Positions 34,779-43,048 of a stretch of DNA of 64,000 nt are shown one piece after another (within the stretch, counting starts at the first letter, position 1; every line of letters starts with the position of its first letter). The translations under genes were made by a program, and so were the position numbers. The stretch comes from RPQJ01 sp046347155. Its GTDB lineage: Bacteria; Pseudomonadota; Gammaproteobacteria; Steroidobacterales; Steroidobacteraceae. Location: the NCBI GenBank assembly GCA_046347155.1, contig JAXMGT010000002.1, positions 124,001 through 188,000 of the forward strand, given 5' to 3'. The notes below the pieces were generated by a model that was given only the letters and a program-made list of their open reading frames with translations, was not told the origin of the DNA and searched no databases.

Positions 34779-35465
34779 ATGATCGTGAACCACCGCCACC
34801 GGTTCATCTTCCTGAAGACGAAGAAGACCGCCGGCACCAGCATCGAGATCGCCCTCTCGCGCTACTGCGACGCGAACGACATCGTCACGAAGATCGGACA
34901 CCGGGACGAGCCGAAGCGCCAGGCGCTCGGCTACCAGGGGCCGGTGAACCACCTCGAGCCGTTCGACGGGTCGCTGAAGGCGCGCTTCGACCGCTGGCTG
35001 CACGGTCCGCGGCACCGGTACTGGAACCACATGCCGGCCGACGAGGTCCGTGCGAAGGTCGGCGAGGCCACCTGGTCGTCTTACTTCAAGTTCTGCTTCG
35101 AGCGGAACCCGTGGGACCGCGCGATCTCCCAGTACCACTGGGAGAACCGCAGCAAGCGCGCACTGCCGTCGTTCATCGACTACCTGCCCGAGATGGAGCG
35201 GCGCGGGCTGGTGTCGAACTGGGACACCTACGCGATCGACGGCCGCGTCGCGGTGGACCGCGTGTACCGCTACGAGGAGCTCGACGAGGCGCTCGGCGAC
35301 ATCCGGCAGCGGCTTTCGCTGCCCGGGCCGCTCGAGCTGCCGGACGCGAAGCGGGGCGTGCGGCGCGACACCCGCCCGTACCGCGACGTCTACGGCGAAC
35401 GCGAACGGGAGTTCGTGGCGCGGGCCTGTGCGCGCGAGATCCGCGAGTTCGGCTACGAATTCTGA
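34779..35465 (+). CDS. Sulfotransferase family 2-like protein
   Basis: 228 residues. FIFLKTKKTAGTSIEIAL is the PAPS 5' loop (KTAGTS) and FKFCFERNPWDRAISQYHW the 3'-phosphate motif (RNPWDR, Ser). Closest in style to bacterial carbohydrate sulfotransferases. It lies between the haem cluster and the convergent asparagine synthetase gene. It is the third sulfotransferase within 6 kb, suggesting a sulfated surface or secreted glycan. GGAGGG ribosome site seven bases before the ATG. Confidence 0.8.
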   Translation: MIVNHRHRFIFLKTKKTAGTSIEIALSRYCDANDIVTKIGHRDEPKRQALGYQGPVNHLEPFDGSLKARFDRWLHGPRHRYWNHMPADEVRAKVGEATWSSYFKFCFERNPWDRAISQYHWENRSKRALPSFIDYLPEMERRGLVSNWDTYAIDGRVAVDRVYRYEELDEALGDIRQRLSLPGPLELPDAKRGVRRDTRPYRDVYGEREREFVARACAREIREFGYEF

Positions 35466-35472
35466 CCCGGGC

Positions 35473-37209
35473 TCAGGCCTCGAGTTCGAGCCACCGCGCC
35501 AGCACCAGCAGCAACCACGCGCGGTCGAAGGCGGGCTCGAACGGGCGGCGCAGGATCCCGGCGTCGATCAGCGTGCGCGAGGCACGCGCGACCAGCGCCG
35601 GGTCGGCCGCGATCCAGCGGCGCACCGGCAGCCCGAAACCGCTCTTTGCCCGGTCCAGGTGGCCCGGCGGCAGCCGGGCCTCCATGAGCCGGCGCAGGAT
35701 CAGCTTGCCGCGGCCGCCGCGCGCATCGACAAGCAGTTCCGGCGCGAGCCGGAACGCGAACTCGACGAGCCGGTGATCGAGCAGCGGGGGGCGCACCTCG
35801 AGCGAGTGGGCCATGCTGGTTCGGTCCACCTTCGTGAGCAGGCGGTCCGGCAGCGCGGTGTTGAGCTCGAGCCAGCGCAACCGCTCGGTCGGATGCAGGT
35901 CGTCGCGCCAGTACGGGCGGAACGACCAGAGCCGGTCGTAGCCGTCGGGCACGTAGCCCGGCACCAGCAGTTCGTCCATCGCCGGCCCGACGATGCCACC
36001 GGTGCGGGCCGCGGCCGCCTCGAGGCCTGAGACCGCGCGGCGGTGCACGGACCGCCCCAGCTTCGTCGAGGGCTTCAGGAACCGGGCCAGCAGACGGCCG
36101 ACCCGCGGCAGCCCGGGCTGCTGGAGCTTCCAGTATCGCTCGTACCCGCCGAACAGTTCGTCGCCGCCCTCGCCACTCAGCGCGACGGTCACCTGCTCGC
36201 GCGCCTTCTTCGACACGAGCCAGCTCGACCAGGCGGCGTTGTCGGCGAACGGCTCGCCGAAGCAGCGTGCGACCGTGTCGAGCGCCGTGTGCAGGTCACC
36301 TGAACTCGCGGCCGTCTCGTGATGGTCGGTGCCGAGGTGCGTGGCGACGTTGCGCGCGGCGTCGGCCTCCGATTTCGAACGGTCGTCGATCGCGAGCGTG
36401 AAGGTCTTCACCTTGCCCGCGTACCAGCTGATCGTCGCGGAATCCATGCCACCGCTCAGGAACACGCCGACCGGCACGTCGGACACGAGCTGGGCGGGCA
36501 CGACCTCCCGCAGCAGTTCGTCGAGTCGCTCGACTGCGGCGCCCATCTCGCGCAGCTCGACGCGCGGCGTCGCCGCCCAGTAGCGGCGGATCGATAGGCG
36601 GCCGTCCTCGAGCGTGAGCGTGTGGGCCGGCGGCAGTTTCGCGAGCCCGTCGAACATCGTCTTGGGCGCCGGGACGTAGCCGTGTGTCAGGTAGTCGACG
36701 ACCGCGGTGCGGTCCACCGGCCCGGTCGCGGCCCGGCGCAGCGCACCGAGCTCGGAGGCGAACGCAAACGTGGCGCCCGAGTGCGCGTAGTGGAACGGCT
36801 TGATCCCGAGGTGGTCCCTCGCGGCGAAGAGCCGACGTCGCTCCGCATCCCAGATTGCGAACGCGAACATGCCCTGGAGCCGCTCGACGCAGCGTTCGCC
36901 GTGCTCGCGATAGAGGTGCAGCAGCACCTCGGTGTCCGAATTCGAGTGGAAAGGCCCCGGCAGCGTCGATCGCAGCTCCCGGAAGTTGTAGATCTCGCCG
37001 TTGTAGACGATCGAGAGCGGCCCGAGCTGCATCGGCTGGTGACCGGCCGGGGAGAGGTCGAGGATCGCGAGCCTCGCGTGCGCGAGTGCCACGCCGTCCC
37101 CGGCCCACGCGCCGGAATCGTCGGGTCCCCGGTGGGCGAGGGCGCCCGCCATCCGCCGCACGGCCTCGAGGCTGGCGCCCGGTCCGATCAGTCCTGCGAT
37201 GCCGCACAT
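35473..37209 (-). CDS. asnB: Asparagine synthetase, glutamine-hydrolysing
   Basis: 578 residues. N-terminal class II amidotransferase domain (MCGIAGLIG with Cys 2; HRGPDD; YNGEIYNF; NSDTEVLLHLY), then a synthetase domain with the PP-loop VFLSGGMDSATISW and LSGEGGDELFGGY. This shorter form is frequent in polysaccharide loci, where it may amidate a sugar acid or peptide rather than make free asparagine. It lies beside a glycosyltransferase 16 bases upstream and a sulfotransferase on the other side, which supports that reading. Confidence 0.85.
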   Translation of the reverse strand: MCGIAGLIGPGASLEAVRRMAGALAHRGPDDSGAWAGDGVALAHARLAILDLSPAGHQPMQLGPLSIVYNGEIYNFRELRSTLPGPFHSNSDTEVLLHLYREHGERCVERLQGMFAFAIWDAERRRLFAARDHLGIKPFHYAHSGATFAFASELGALRRAATGPVDRTAVVDYLTHGYVPAPKTMFDGLAKLPPAHTLTLEDGRLSIRRYWAATPRVELREMGAAVERLDELLREVVPAQLVSDVPVGVFLSGGMDSATISWYAGKVKTFTLAIDDRSKSEADAARNVATHLGTDHHETAASSGDLHTALDTVARCFGEPFADNAAWSSWLVSKKAREQVTVALSGEGGDELFGGYERYWKLQQPGLPRVGRLLARFLKPSTKLGRSVHRRAVSGLEAAAARTGGIVGPAMDELLVPGYVPDGYDRLWSFRPYWRDDLHPTERLRWLELNTALPDRLLTKVDRTSMAHSLEVRPPLLDHRLVEFAFRLAPELLVDARGGRGKLILRRLMEARLPPGHLDRAKSGFGLPVRRWIAADPALVARASRTLIDAGILRRPFEPAFDRAWLLLVLARWLELEA

Positions 37210-37225
37210 CGTTCGTGTCGCTCCG

Positions 37226-38272
37226 TCAGTCGAGCCGCCAGGCCGTGAGCCCGGCCTCGGCGAGGTCCTGCGGACCGGTGCAGCGCCGGCTGTCGGGCCC
37301 GATGAACGATGCGCCCTCGGGGATCATCTTCATCATGAGTTCGGCGTAGAGCTCGTACTTCTCGCTCTTGCCGGAGTAGGAGCGCAGCCTGAGCGCTTCC
37401 TCGGTCTTCTGCGCGAGACGGTGGTTGAACTTGAAGTGCGCGAACGCGACGAGCACGTCGCTCGAGGGCCGCACGTTGGAGCGGTGGGTGTCCTCGATCC
37501 ACACGCCTTCGCGCCAGCGGACGATCGGCGTCTTCATCGTCGCAGACTTGCCGGGCAGCCGCCCGCGCCAGCGGTCGGCCCACCCGGGCAGCCAGCGCGA
37601 GGGTGCGGGCGGACGGGTGATGCCGTAGCGCGCGAACAGCCGCCTCGAGGCACTGCCGTTGATCCGCTTCGGCGGAATGCCGGGCCGGAAGCGCACGAGC
37701 GGCACGGCGTCGAAGTATGGGTAGAGGCCGATGAGGTCGGCGTAGCTGCGCGGGGTCGCTTCGCCGCGCAGCCCGGCCACCGTCTCCGGGTAGAACTCAG
37801 GGAGGCTCGCGACGACGGCATCGACCGAGTGCGCCGCCAGCCTCGCGTAGAGCGCGGGCACGTCGGGCACGGCCGGCGGCAGCACGAGGAACTCGTCGGC
37901 GTCCGCGTAGAGCCCGTAGTGCCCGGCGCAGAACTCCGCGCCGATCACGCGCTTGAAGAGCACGCCCGCGCGCTCGGTGCGCTCGCGGCCGTCGGGCATC
38001 CGGACGCGGATCTCCTGCCCGTAGCGCAGGCTGGATGAGAGCAGGACGCAGTCGGGCTGCGCGCGGAAGAACTCGACCGAGCCGTCCGTCGATCCGTCGT
38101 CCAGGATCACGAACTGCGCGATCCCGAGCGAGCGGTAGTGCGCGAAGAACGCCTCGAGGAAGAACCGCTCGTTGCGCATGATCGAGTAGACCGTCGGGCG
38201 CCCGGGCACGGCGCGACCGTGCTCGACGACGAGCCGGTCGCGCAGGCGATCGAACGCGTGGACCTCCCCCAT
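37226..38272 (-). CDS. Family 2-like glycosyltransferase
   Basis: 348 residues. A GT-A fold of the Glyco_tranf_2_4 kind: SIMRNERFFLEAFFAHYRSLG, FVILDDGSTDGS (nucleotide-sugar Asp), and YADADEFLVLP, the DxD metal site. Later residues (KSATMKTPIVRW, FKFNHRLAQK) resemble capsular and O-unit enzymes with this domain. ATG at 38272 chosen; a TTG three codons upstream is possible but weak. Probably co-transcribed with asnB. Confidence 0.8.
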   Translation of the reverse strand: MGEVHAFDRLRDRLVVEHGRAVPGRPTVYSIMRNERFFLEAFFAHYRSLGIAQFVILDDGSTDGSVEFFRAQPDCVLLSSSLRYGQEIRVRMPDGRERTERAGVLFKRVIGAEFCAGHYGLYADADEFLVLPPAVPDVPALYARLAAHSVDAVVASLPEFYPETVAGLRGEATPRSYADLIGLYPYFDAVPLVRFRPGIPPKRINGSASRRLFARYGITRPPAPSRWLPGWADRWRGRLPGKSATMKTPIVRWREGVWIEDTHRSNVRPSSDVLVAFAHFKFNHRLAQKTEEALRLRSYSGKSEKYELYAELMMKMIPEGASFIGPDSRRCTGPQDLAEAGLTAWRLD

Positions 38273-38321
38273 CAGTCGCAAACCCCGCCCAGGCGCAGCC
38301 CGCGCGGACTGCGCGCGGGCC

Positions 38322-40370
38322 TCAATCGGTCTCTTCCTGCGGCTTGAACGCGGCCGCGAGTTCCTGCTGCTTGCGGCCCGGCACCGGGTCGTAGTGGCTC
38401 AGGTCCATCGTGTAGGAACCCTCGCCGCCGGTGATGGCCTTGAGCCGGGGGAGATAATCCTGCAGTTCGGCGAGCGGCACCAGCGCCGAGATCTGCGCAC
38501 GGCCCCCGGGCAGCGTGTCCTGCCCGCTGATCCGCGCGCGTCGCGTCGACAGGTCGCTCGTCACGTCGCCGATCGCCCCGGAGGGCGTCGAGATCTCGAC
38601 CCGGACGATGGGCTCGAGCACGATCGGCGCCGCTTCGCGGATCGCCGCGACGAAAGCCTTGCGGCCCGCCGCAACGAACGCCACTTCCTTCGAGTCGACC
38701 GCGTGGTGCTTGCCGTCGTAGACGCTCACCCGGACGTCCTGCAGCTCGAACCCGGCGATCGCGCCCTCGGTCAGCACCTGGCGCACGCCCTTCTCGACGG
38801 CCGGGATGAACTGGCCGGGGATCGCTCCGCCGACCACGTCGTCCACGAATTCGAAGCCCGAGCCGCGTGGCAGGGGTTCGACACGAAGGTACACCTCGCC
38901 GAACTGGCCGGCGCCGCCGGTCTGCTTCTTGTGCCGGTGGTGGCCCTCGGCCGGCCGGGTGATCGTCTCGCGGTACGGGACGCTCGGCGGACTCGTCTTG
39001 ACCGCCACGCCGTAGCGTTCCTGCATCCGGGCGAGCATCACCCGCAGGTGCAGGTCGCCGAGCCCGTAGAGCACCGTTTCGTTCTGCGCCGAGTGGTGCA
39101 CGACGCGGACGCAGGGGTCCTCGGCCACCAGCCGGTGCAGCGCCTCGGACACCTTCTGCTCCTCGCCGCGCTTGTCCGCGTGGATCGCCACGCCGAGCAT
39201 CGGCGGCGGGAAGCTCACGGACTTGAGGTGGTGGTGGTCCTCGTCGTGGGAGTCGTGCAGCACGGCGTCGAAGTGCAGTTCGTCGATCTTCGGGACCGCA
39301 CAGAGGTCGCCCGGCACGGCCTGCGTCACTTCGACGTGGTCCTTGCCCTGCAGCTGGTAGAGGTGCGCGATCCGGATCGGCTTCCTCGCGTCGCCGACGA
39401 AGAGCTGCGCGCCGGACCTGACGGTGCCCTGGTGGACCCGGAAGATCCCGAGCTTGCCGACGAACGGGTCGATCGTGACCTTGAACACGTGCGCGATCAC
39501 GTGCTTCGCCGGGTCCGGGCTCACCTCGACGCGCACGGCGTCGGCCCCTTCACCCTTCAGGAACGGCGGCGGGTTGCCCTCGGTCGGGTTCGGCGCCAGC
39601 TTCACGAGCACCTGTATCAGCTCGGCGATCCCGGCCCCGGTCTCGGCGGAGCAGAAGCAGATCGGCACCAGGTGATCCTCGCGGAGCGCCTGCTCGAACG
39701 GGTCGTGCAGCTGCTCGGGCGAGAGCTCCTCGCCCTGCTCGAGGTAGGTCGCCATCAGCTGTTCGTCCACCTCGACGACCTGGTCGATGATCCGCGTGTG
39801 GGCTTCCTCGACCGACGAGAAGTCGGCCGGTTTGCCGTGCGGCTGGAAGAAGCAGTCGACGACCGACTTGCCGCCGTCGGACGGCAGGTTCAGGGGCAGG
39901 CACGCACCGCCGAACGCCTCGCGGATCTCCTCGAGCACCTCCTCGGTGCGCGCCTCGCGGCTGTCGATCTTGTTCACGACGATGAGCCGGCACAGGCCCC
40001 GGGCCTTCGCGAAGTCCATCATCCGTCGCGTCATCGGCTCGACGCCGTTCACGGCGCTCACGACGATCACGGCGGTCTCGACGGCCTCGAGCGCGCACAG
40101 GCTGCGGCCGAGGAAGTCCGGATACCCCGGGGTGTCGATCACGTTCACGCGCCGGCCCTGGGTCTCGAAGCCGCAGATGGCCGCATCGAGCGAATGCAGC
40201 AGCGACTTTTCCTGCGGATCGAAGTCGCACACGGTCGTGCCGCGCGCGAGCGACCCCTTGGCCTTGATCGCCCCGGACTGCGCGAGCAGCGCCTCGGCCA
40301 GCAGCGTCTTGCCCGCGCCCGCCTGGCCCACCAGTGCGATGTTCCTTATGTCCGCCGTCGAGTAGGGCAT
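38322..40370 (-). CDS. fusA2: Elongation factor G-like protein, class II
   Basis: 682 residues with the five EF-G domains. G1 GQAGAGKT, G4 VNKID. The G3 motif reads DTPGYPDF: Tyr replaces the His of canonical EF-G, a change I recall as typical of mycobacterial-type EF-G2 proteins, which often lack ordinary GTPase-driven translocation. TGGAGQFGEVYLRVEP corresponds to domain IV. It is not linked to rps or tuf genes, so it is not the main translocase. It is divergent from the receiver-TM gene across 157 bases that show no clear promoter to me. Confidence 0.88.
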   Translation of the reverse strand: MPYSTADIRNIALVGQAGAGKTLLAEALLAQSGAIKAKGSLARGTTVCDFDPQEKSLLHSLDAAICGFETQGRRVNVIDTPGYPDFLGRSLCALEAVETAVIVVSAVNGVEPMTRRMMDFAKARGLCRLIVVNKIDSREARTEEVLEEIREAFGGACLPLNLPSDGGKSVVDCFFQPHGKPADFSSVEEAHTRIIDQVVEVDEQLMATYLEQGEELSPEQLHDPFEQALREDHLVPICFCSAETGAGIAELIQVLVKLAPNPTEGNPPPFLKGEGADAVRVEVSPDPAKHVIAHVFKVTIDPFVGKLGIFRVHQGTVRSGAQLFVGDARKPIRIAHLYQLQGKDHVEVTQAVPGDLCAVPKIDELHFDAVLHDSHDEDHHHLKSVSFPPPMLGVAIHADKRGEEQKVSEALHRLVAEDPCVRVVHHSAQNETVLYGLGDLHLRVMLARMQERYGVAVKTSPPSVPYRETITRPAEGHHRHKKQTGGAGQFGEVYLRVEPLPRGSGFEFVDDVVGGAIPGQFIPAVEKGVRQVLTEGAIAGFELQDVRVSVYDGKHHAVDSKEVAFVAAGRKAFVAAIREAAPIVLEPIVRVEISTPSGAIGDVTSDLSTRRARISGQDTLPGGRAQISALVPLAELQDYLPRLKAITGGEGSYTMDLSHYDPVPGRKQQELAAAFKPQEETD

Positions 40371-40527
40371 GAGCCGTCTCCGGTTTTCTTCGTTTCGTGA
40401 CCAAAGCATACCTCCGGGCGGCGGGGTGGCCAGAGGCGTTTGCCGGGATTGGCTTCGTGGCCGGATCAAGGTAGAAAGCCGGTACACGTGGCGACCGGCC
40501 GGGTCGCCCCCCGGGGAGCAATCCAGA

Positions 40528-42006
40528 ATGACGACGGGCAAGCGTGCCCTGATCGTGGACGACTCGCGGTCGGCGAGGGTGATCCTGAGCCGCATGCTCG
40601 AGCAGCACGGTCTGGCCGTCGACACGGCAGAGTCGGCGGAGCAGGCGCTCGACTACCTGCAGCAGCACCGGCCCGACGTGATCTTCATGGACCACCTGAT
40701 GCCCGGGATGGACGGGTTCCAGGCAGTGCAGGCCATCAAGAGCGATCCGCAGACCGCGACGATCCCGCTCATGATGTACACGTCCCAGGAAGGCGAGCTC
40801 TACGTGAGCCAGGCCCGTGCGCTCGGCGCGATCGGCGTGCTCCCGAAGACCGTGCGCCCGGTGGATGTCTCGCGGGTGCTCTACCAGCTGCACCTGCTGC
40901 CGGACCGGCGGCAGGACCGCACGACGCTGTTCCGTCGCCCGGCGCCGGCGCCGGTCGAAGAATCCGTCGCCGTGGACCTGCCCGAACCGCAATCGCAGTC
41001 CGTTGCGATGGTCCTGACCACCCCGGCCGCACCGCCGGCCGGCGTTGCCGTGTCGCCCGAGGCGCTCTCGGACCTCTCGGCCGGCCTGCGGCAGTCCGTG
41101 CAGCAGCTCGTGAAGGACCAGCTCGCCGAGCAACGCCGCTTCATGCTCGCGACGTTCGAGGCCTTCGCGCGCCGGATGGGCACCGAATTCCGGGAGCACG
41201 CGCAGCGGCCGGCGCCACCGCCCCCGCCACCGGTCGAGATCCCGGTCCCGGAACCGGAACCGCGCCCGTGGTGGCCGATCGTCGTGACCGGGCTGCTCGC
41301 CGCGGTGCCGGCCGTGCTGCTGGTGGTGCTCTACTGGCGAGCGCTCGACGTCAACCACGCGTTGTCCGAGCGGCTTGCCGGGCTCGAGGCACAGGTCGGG
41401 CACCTGGCGAACGCCCGGCCGGCCGTCGTCGTCCCGGCCCCGGTCGCCGGGACGGATCCCGCGGCCGCCCCGGACGACGCCGCTGCCCCGGCCGTTGCGC
41501 CGAAGGCGGCTGTGCCGGAGCCGTCGAACGTGACGCCGGTCGGACCCGACGCGCGCGCGATCGTCGAGTACGTGCCCTATGGCGACGTCCCGTTCGGGGG
41601 CACGCGGCTCGACCGGGTCCGTTCGATCGCGGCCGCGATGGAGGCCTCGCACAAGCGCGGGCGGATCGTGCTCGAGTACACGGTCGGCGACTTCTGCCTG
41701 TCCGGCAATCCGACCGAGGGCTTCGAGGTCGCCGATCCGTCGCTGCCGCTCCGGCGCTGCGACATCGTGGGCAACCCCTTCGACGACGGGCTCTCGGCGG
41801 CCCAGCGCCAGTCCGTCGACTTCGCGAATTTCGCGGCCACCCTCTCCCGTCGCAGCGGCGGTGCGATCACCGTCGACGCGGCCAGCGCGGGCCGGCGCGG
41901 CGCGATCGATTACCCGGAGCAGTCGGAGGCCACGACGGCCGGCTCCTGGAACACGGTCGCCGCGCAGAACAACCGCGTCGACATCCGGGTGGTGCCCGCG
42001 GAGTGA
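40528..42006 (+). CDS. Response-regulator receiver joined to a membrane segment and an OmpA-like periplasmic domain
   Basis: 492 residues. Residues 1-125 are a complete CheY-type receiver: acidic pair D11-D12, phosphoacceptor D55 in IFMDHLMPG, T85 and K107. A Pro-rich and helical linker (135-245) leads to one membrane helix (about 249-270). An Ala/Pro-rich stalk and a C-terminal domain (about 330-492) follow; it ends NNRVDIRVVPAE, the closing motif of OmpA-type peptidoglycan-binding domains. The OmpA resemblance upstream of that is weak. A receiver wired in one chain to a periplasmic domain is unusual. It could report phosphorylation state outward or anchor a signalling complex at the wall. 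The stop overlaps the next gene (GTGA). Confidence 0.7.
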   Translation: MTTGKRALIVDDSRSARVILSRMLEQHGLAVDTAESAEQALDYLQQHRPDVIFMDHLMPGMDGFQAVQAIKSDPQTATIPLMMYTSQEGELYVSQARALGAIGVLPKTVRPVDVSRVLYQLHLLPDRRQDRTTLFRRPAPAPVEESVAVDLPEPQSQSVAMVLTTPAAPPAGVAVSPEALSDLSAGLRQSVQQLVKDQLAEQRRFMLATFEAFARRMGTEFREHAQRPAPPPPPPVEIPVPEPEPRPWWPIVVTGLLAAVPAVLLVVLYWRALDVNHALSERLAGLEAQVGHLANARPAVVVPAPVAGTDPAAAPDDAAAPAVAPKAAVPEPSNVTPVGPDARAIVEYVPYGDVPFGGTRLDRVRSIAAAMEASHKRGRIVLEYTVGDFCLSGNPTEGFEVADPSLPLRRCDIVGNPFDDGLSAAQRQSVDFANFAATLSRRSGGAITVDAASAGRRGAIDYPEQSEATTAGSWNTVAAQNNRVDIRVVPAE

Positions 42007-43025
42007 GCGGCGAGGCCACCGTCCCGGCTGCGACGCTGGCCCGGGAGCACGATTTCACGGCCCCGGGTTGGCTGGCCAACTGCCACGTGCAGTCCGTCTA
42101 CCCGAGCCTGCCACTGCGGCGGCCGACCGTGAGCCTGGGCTGCCGACGCCTGATCCGCGCATCACGCGACGTCGTCGTCGATTGCGGCGACGGCGTCCGG
42201 CTGCTCGCGAGCCACGCCACGCAGCCGGACGGGGCGCCCGGCGCAGGCCGCATCGCCGTGCTGCTGCACGGCTGGGAGGGCAGTTCGGACTCGCTGTACG
42301 TGCTCTCGCTCGGCGAGCACCTCTACGAGCACGGCTACGACGTCGTCCGCCTCAACCTGCGCGACCACGGCGGCAGCCAGGGCCTCAACCCGGGGATCTT
42401 CCACTCCTGCCGGATCGCCGAGGTGGTCGGCGCCGTGCGCAGCATCCAGCAGTCGAACCCGGGGCGCCGTCTCCACCTCGCCGGGTTCTCGCTCGGCGGC
42501 AATTTCATGCTGCGCGTCGCGGCGCGCGCACGGGCCGCCGGGATCGAGCCGGCCTGCGTCGTCGCCGTGTGTCCGGTCGTCGACCCGGAGCACACGCTCG
42601 TGCGGCTCGAACAGGGCTGGCCCGTCTACCGGCACTACTTCGTCTGGAAGTGGCGACGCTCGCTGCGCGCCAAGCAGCAGGCGTGGCCGGACCGCTACGA
42701 CCTGCGCGACGTGCTCTCGAACGGCACGCTCACGACGATGACGGACGTGCTCGCCTGCCGCTACGGAGGCTACCCGTCGCTGCAGGACTACCTGCGTGGC
42801 TATGCGCTGACCGGCGACGCGCTCGCGACGATCGAGCACCCGACCCGGATCATCACGGCGTCGGACGACCCGATCATCCCGGTCGAGGATTTCGCGCGGA
42901 TCGCACGGCCCCGGGCGCTCATGGTGACGACGACGACGAACGGCGGCCACTGCGGTTACTACGATGCGCGGTCCGGCGCGAGCTGGATCGAGCGCGAGGT
43001 GCTCGCGACGTTCGCGGCCTCGTAA
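42003..43025 (+). CDS. Alpha/beta hydrolase, YheT family
   Basis: 340 residues. GWLANCHVQSVYP is the YheT start; VLLHGWEGSSDSLY the oxyanion loop; LAGFSLGGNFMLR the nucleophile elbow with Ser; the late NGGHCGYY supplies the catalytic His, and SDDPIIPVEDF the Asp. Family members are esterases of uncertain substrate, linked to membrane lipid or short-chain ester metabolism. GTG start overlapping the receiver-TM gene, so both come from one message. Confidence 0.85.
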   Translation: MSGEATVPAATLAREHDFTAPGWLANCHVQSVYPSLPLRRPTVSLGCRRLIRASRDVVVDCGDGVRLLASHATQPDGAPGAGRIAVLLHGWEGSSDSLYVLSLGEHLYEHGYDVVRLNLRDHGGSQGLNPGIFHSCRIAEVVGAVRSIQQSNPGRRLHLAGFSLGGNFMLRVAARARAAGIEPACVVAVCPVVDPEHTLVRLEQGWPVYRHYFVWKWRRSLRAKQQAWPDRYDLRDVLSNGTLTTMTDVLACRYGGYPSLQDYLRGYALTGDALATIEHPTRIITASDDPIIPVEDFARIARPRALMVTTTTNGGHCGYYDARSGASWIEREVLATFAAS

Positions 43026-43048
43026 GCGCCCCGCCCGGCGACCGGGAT

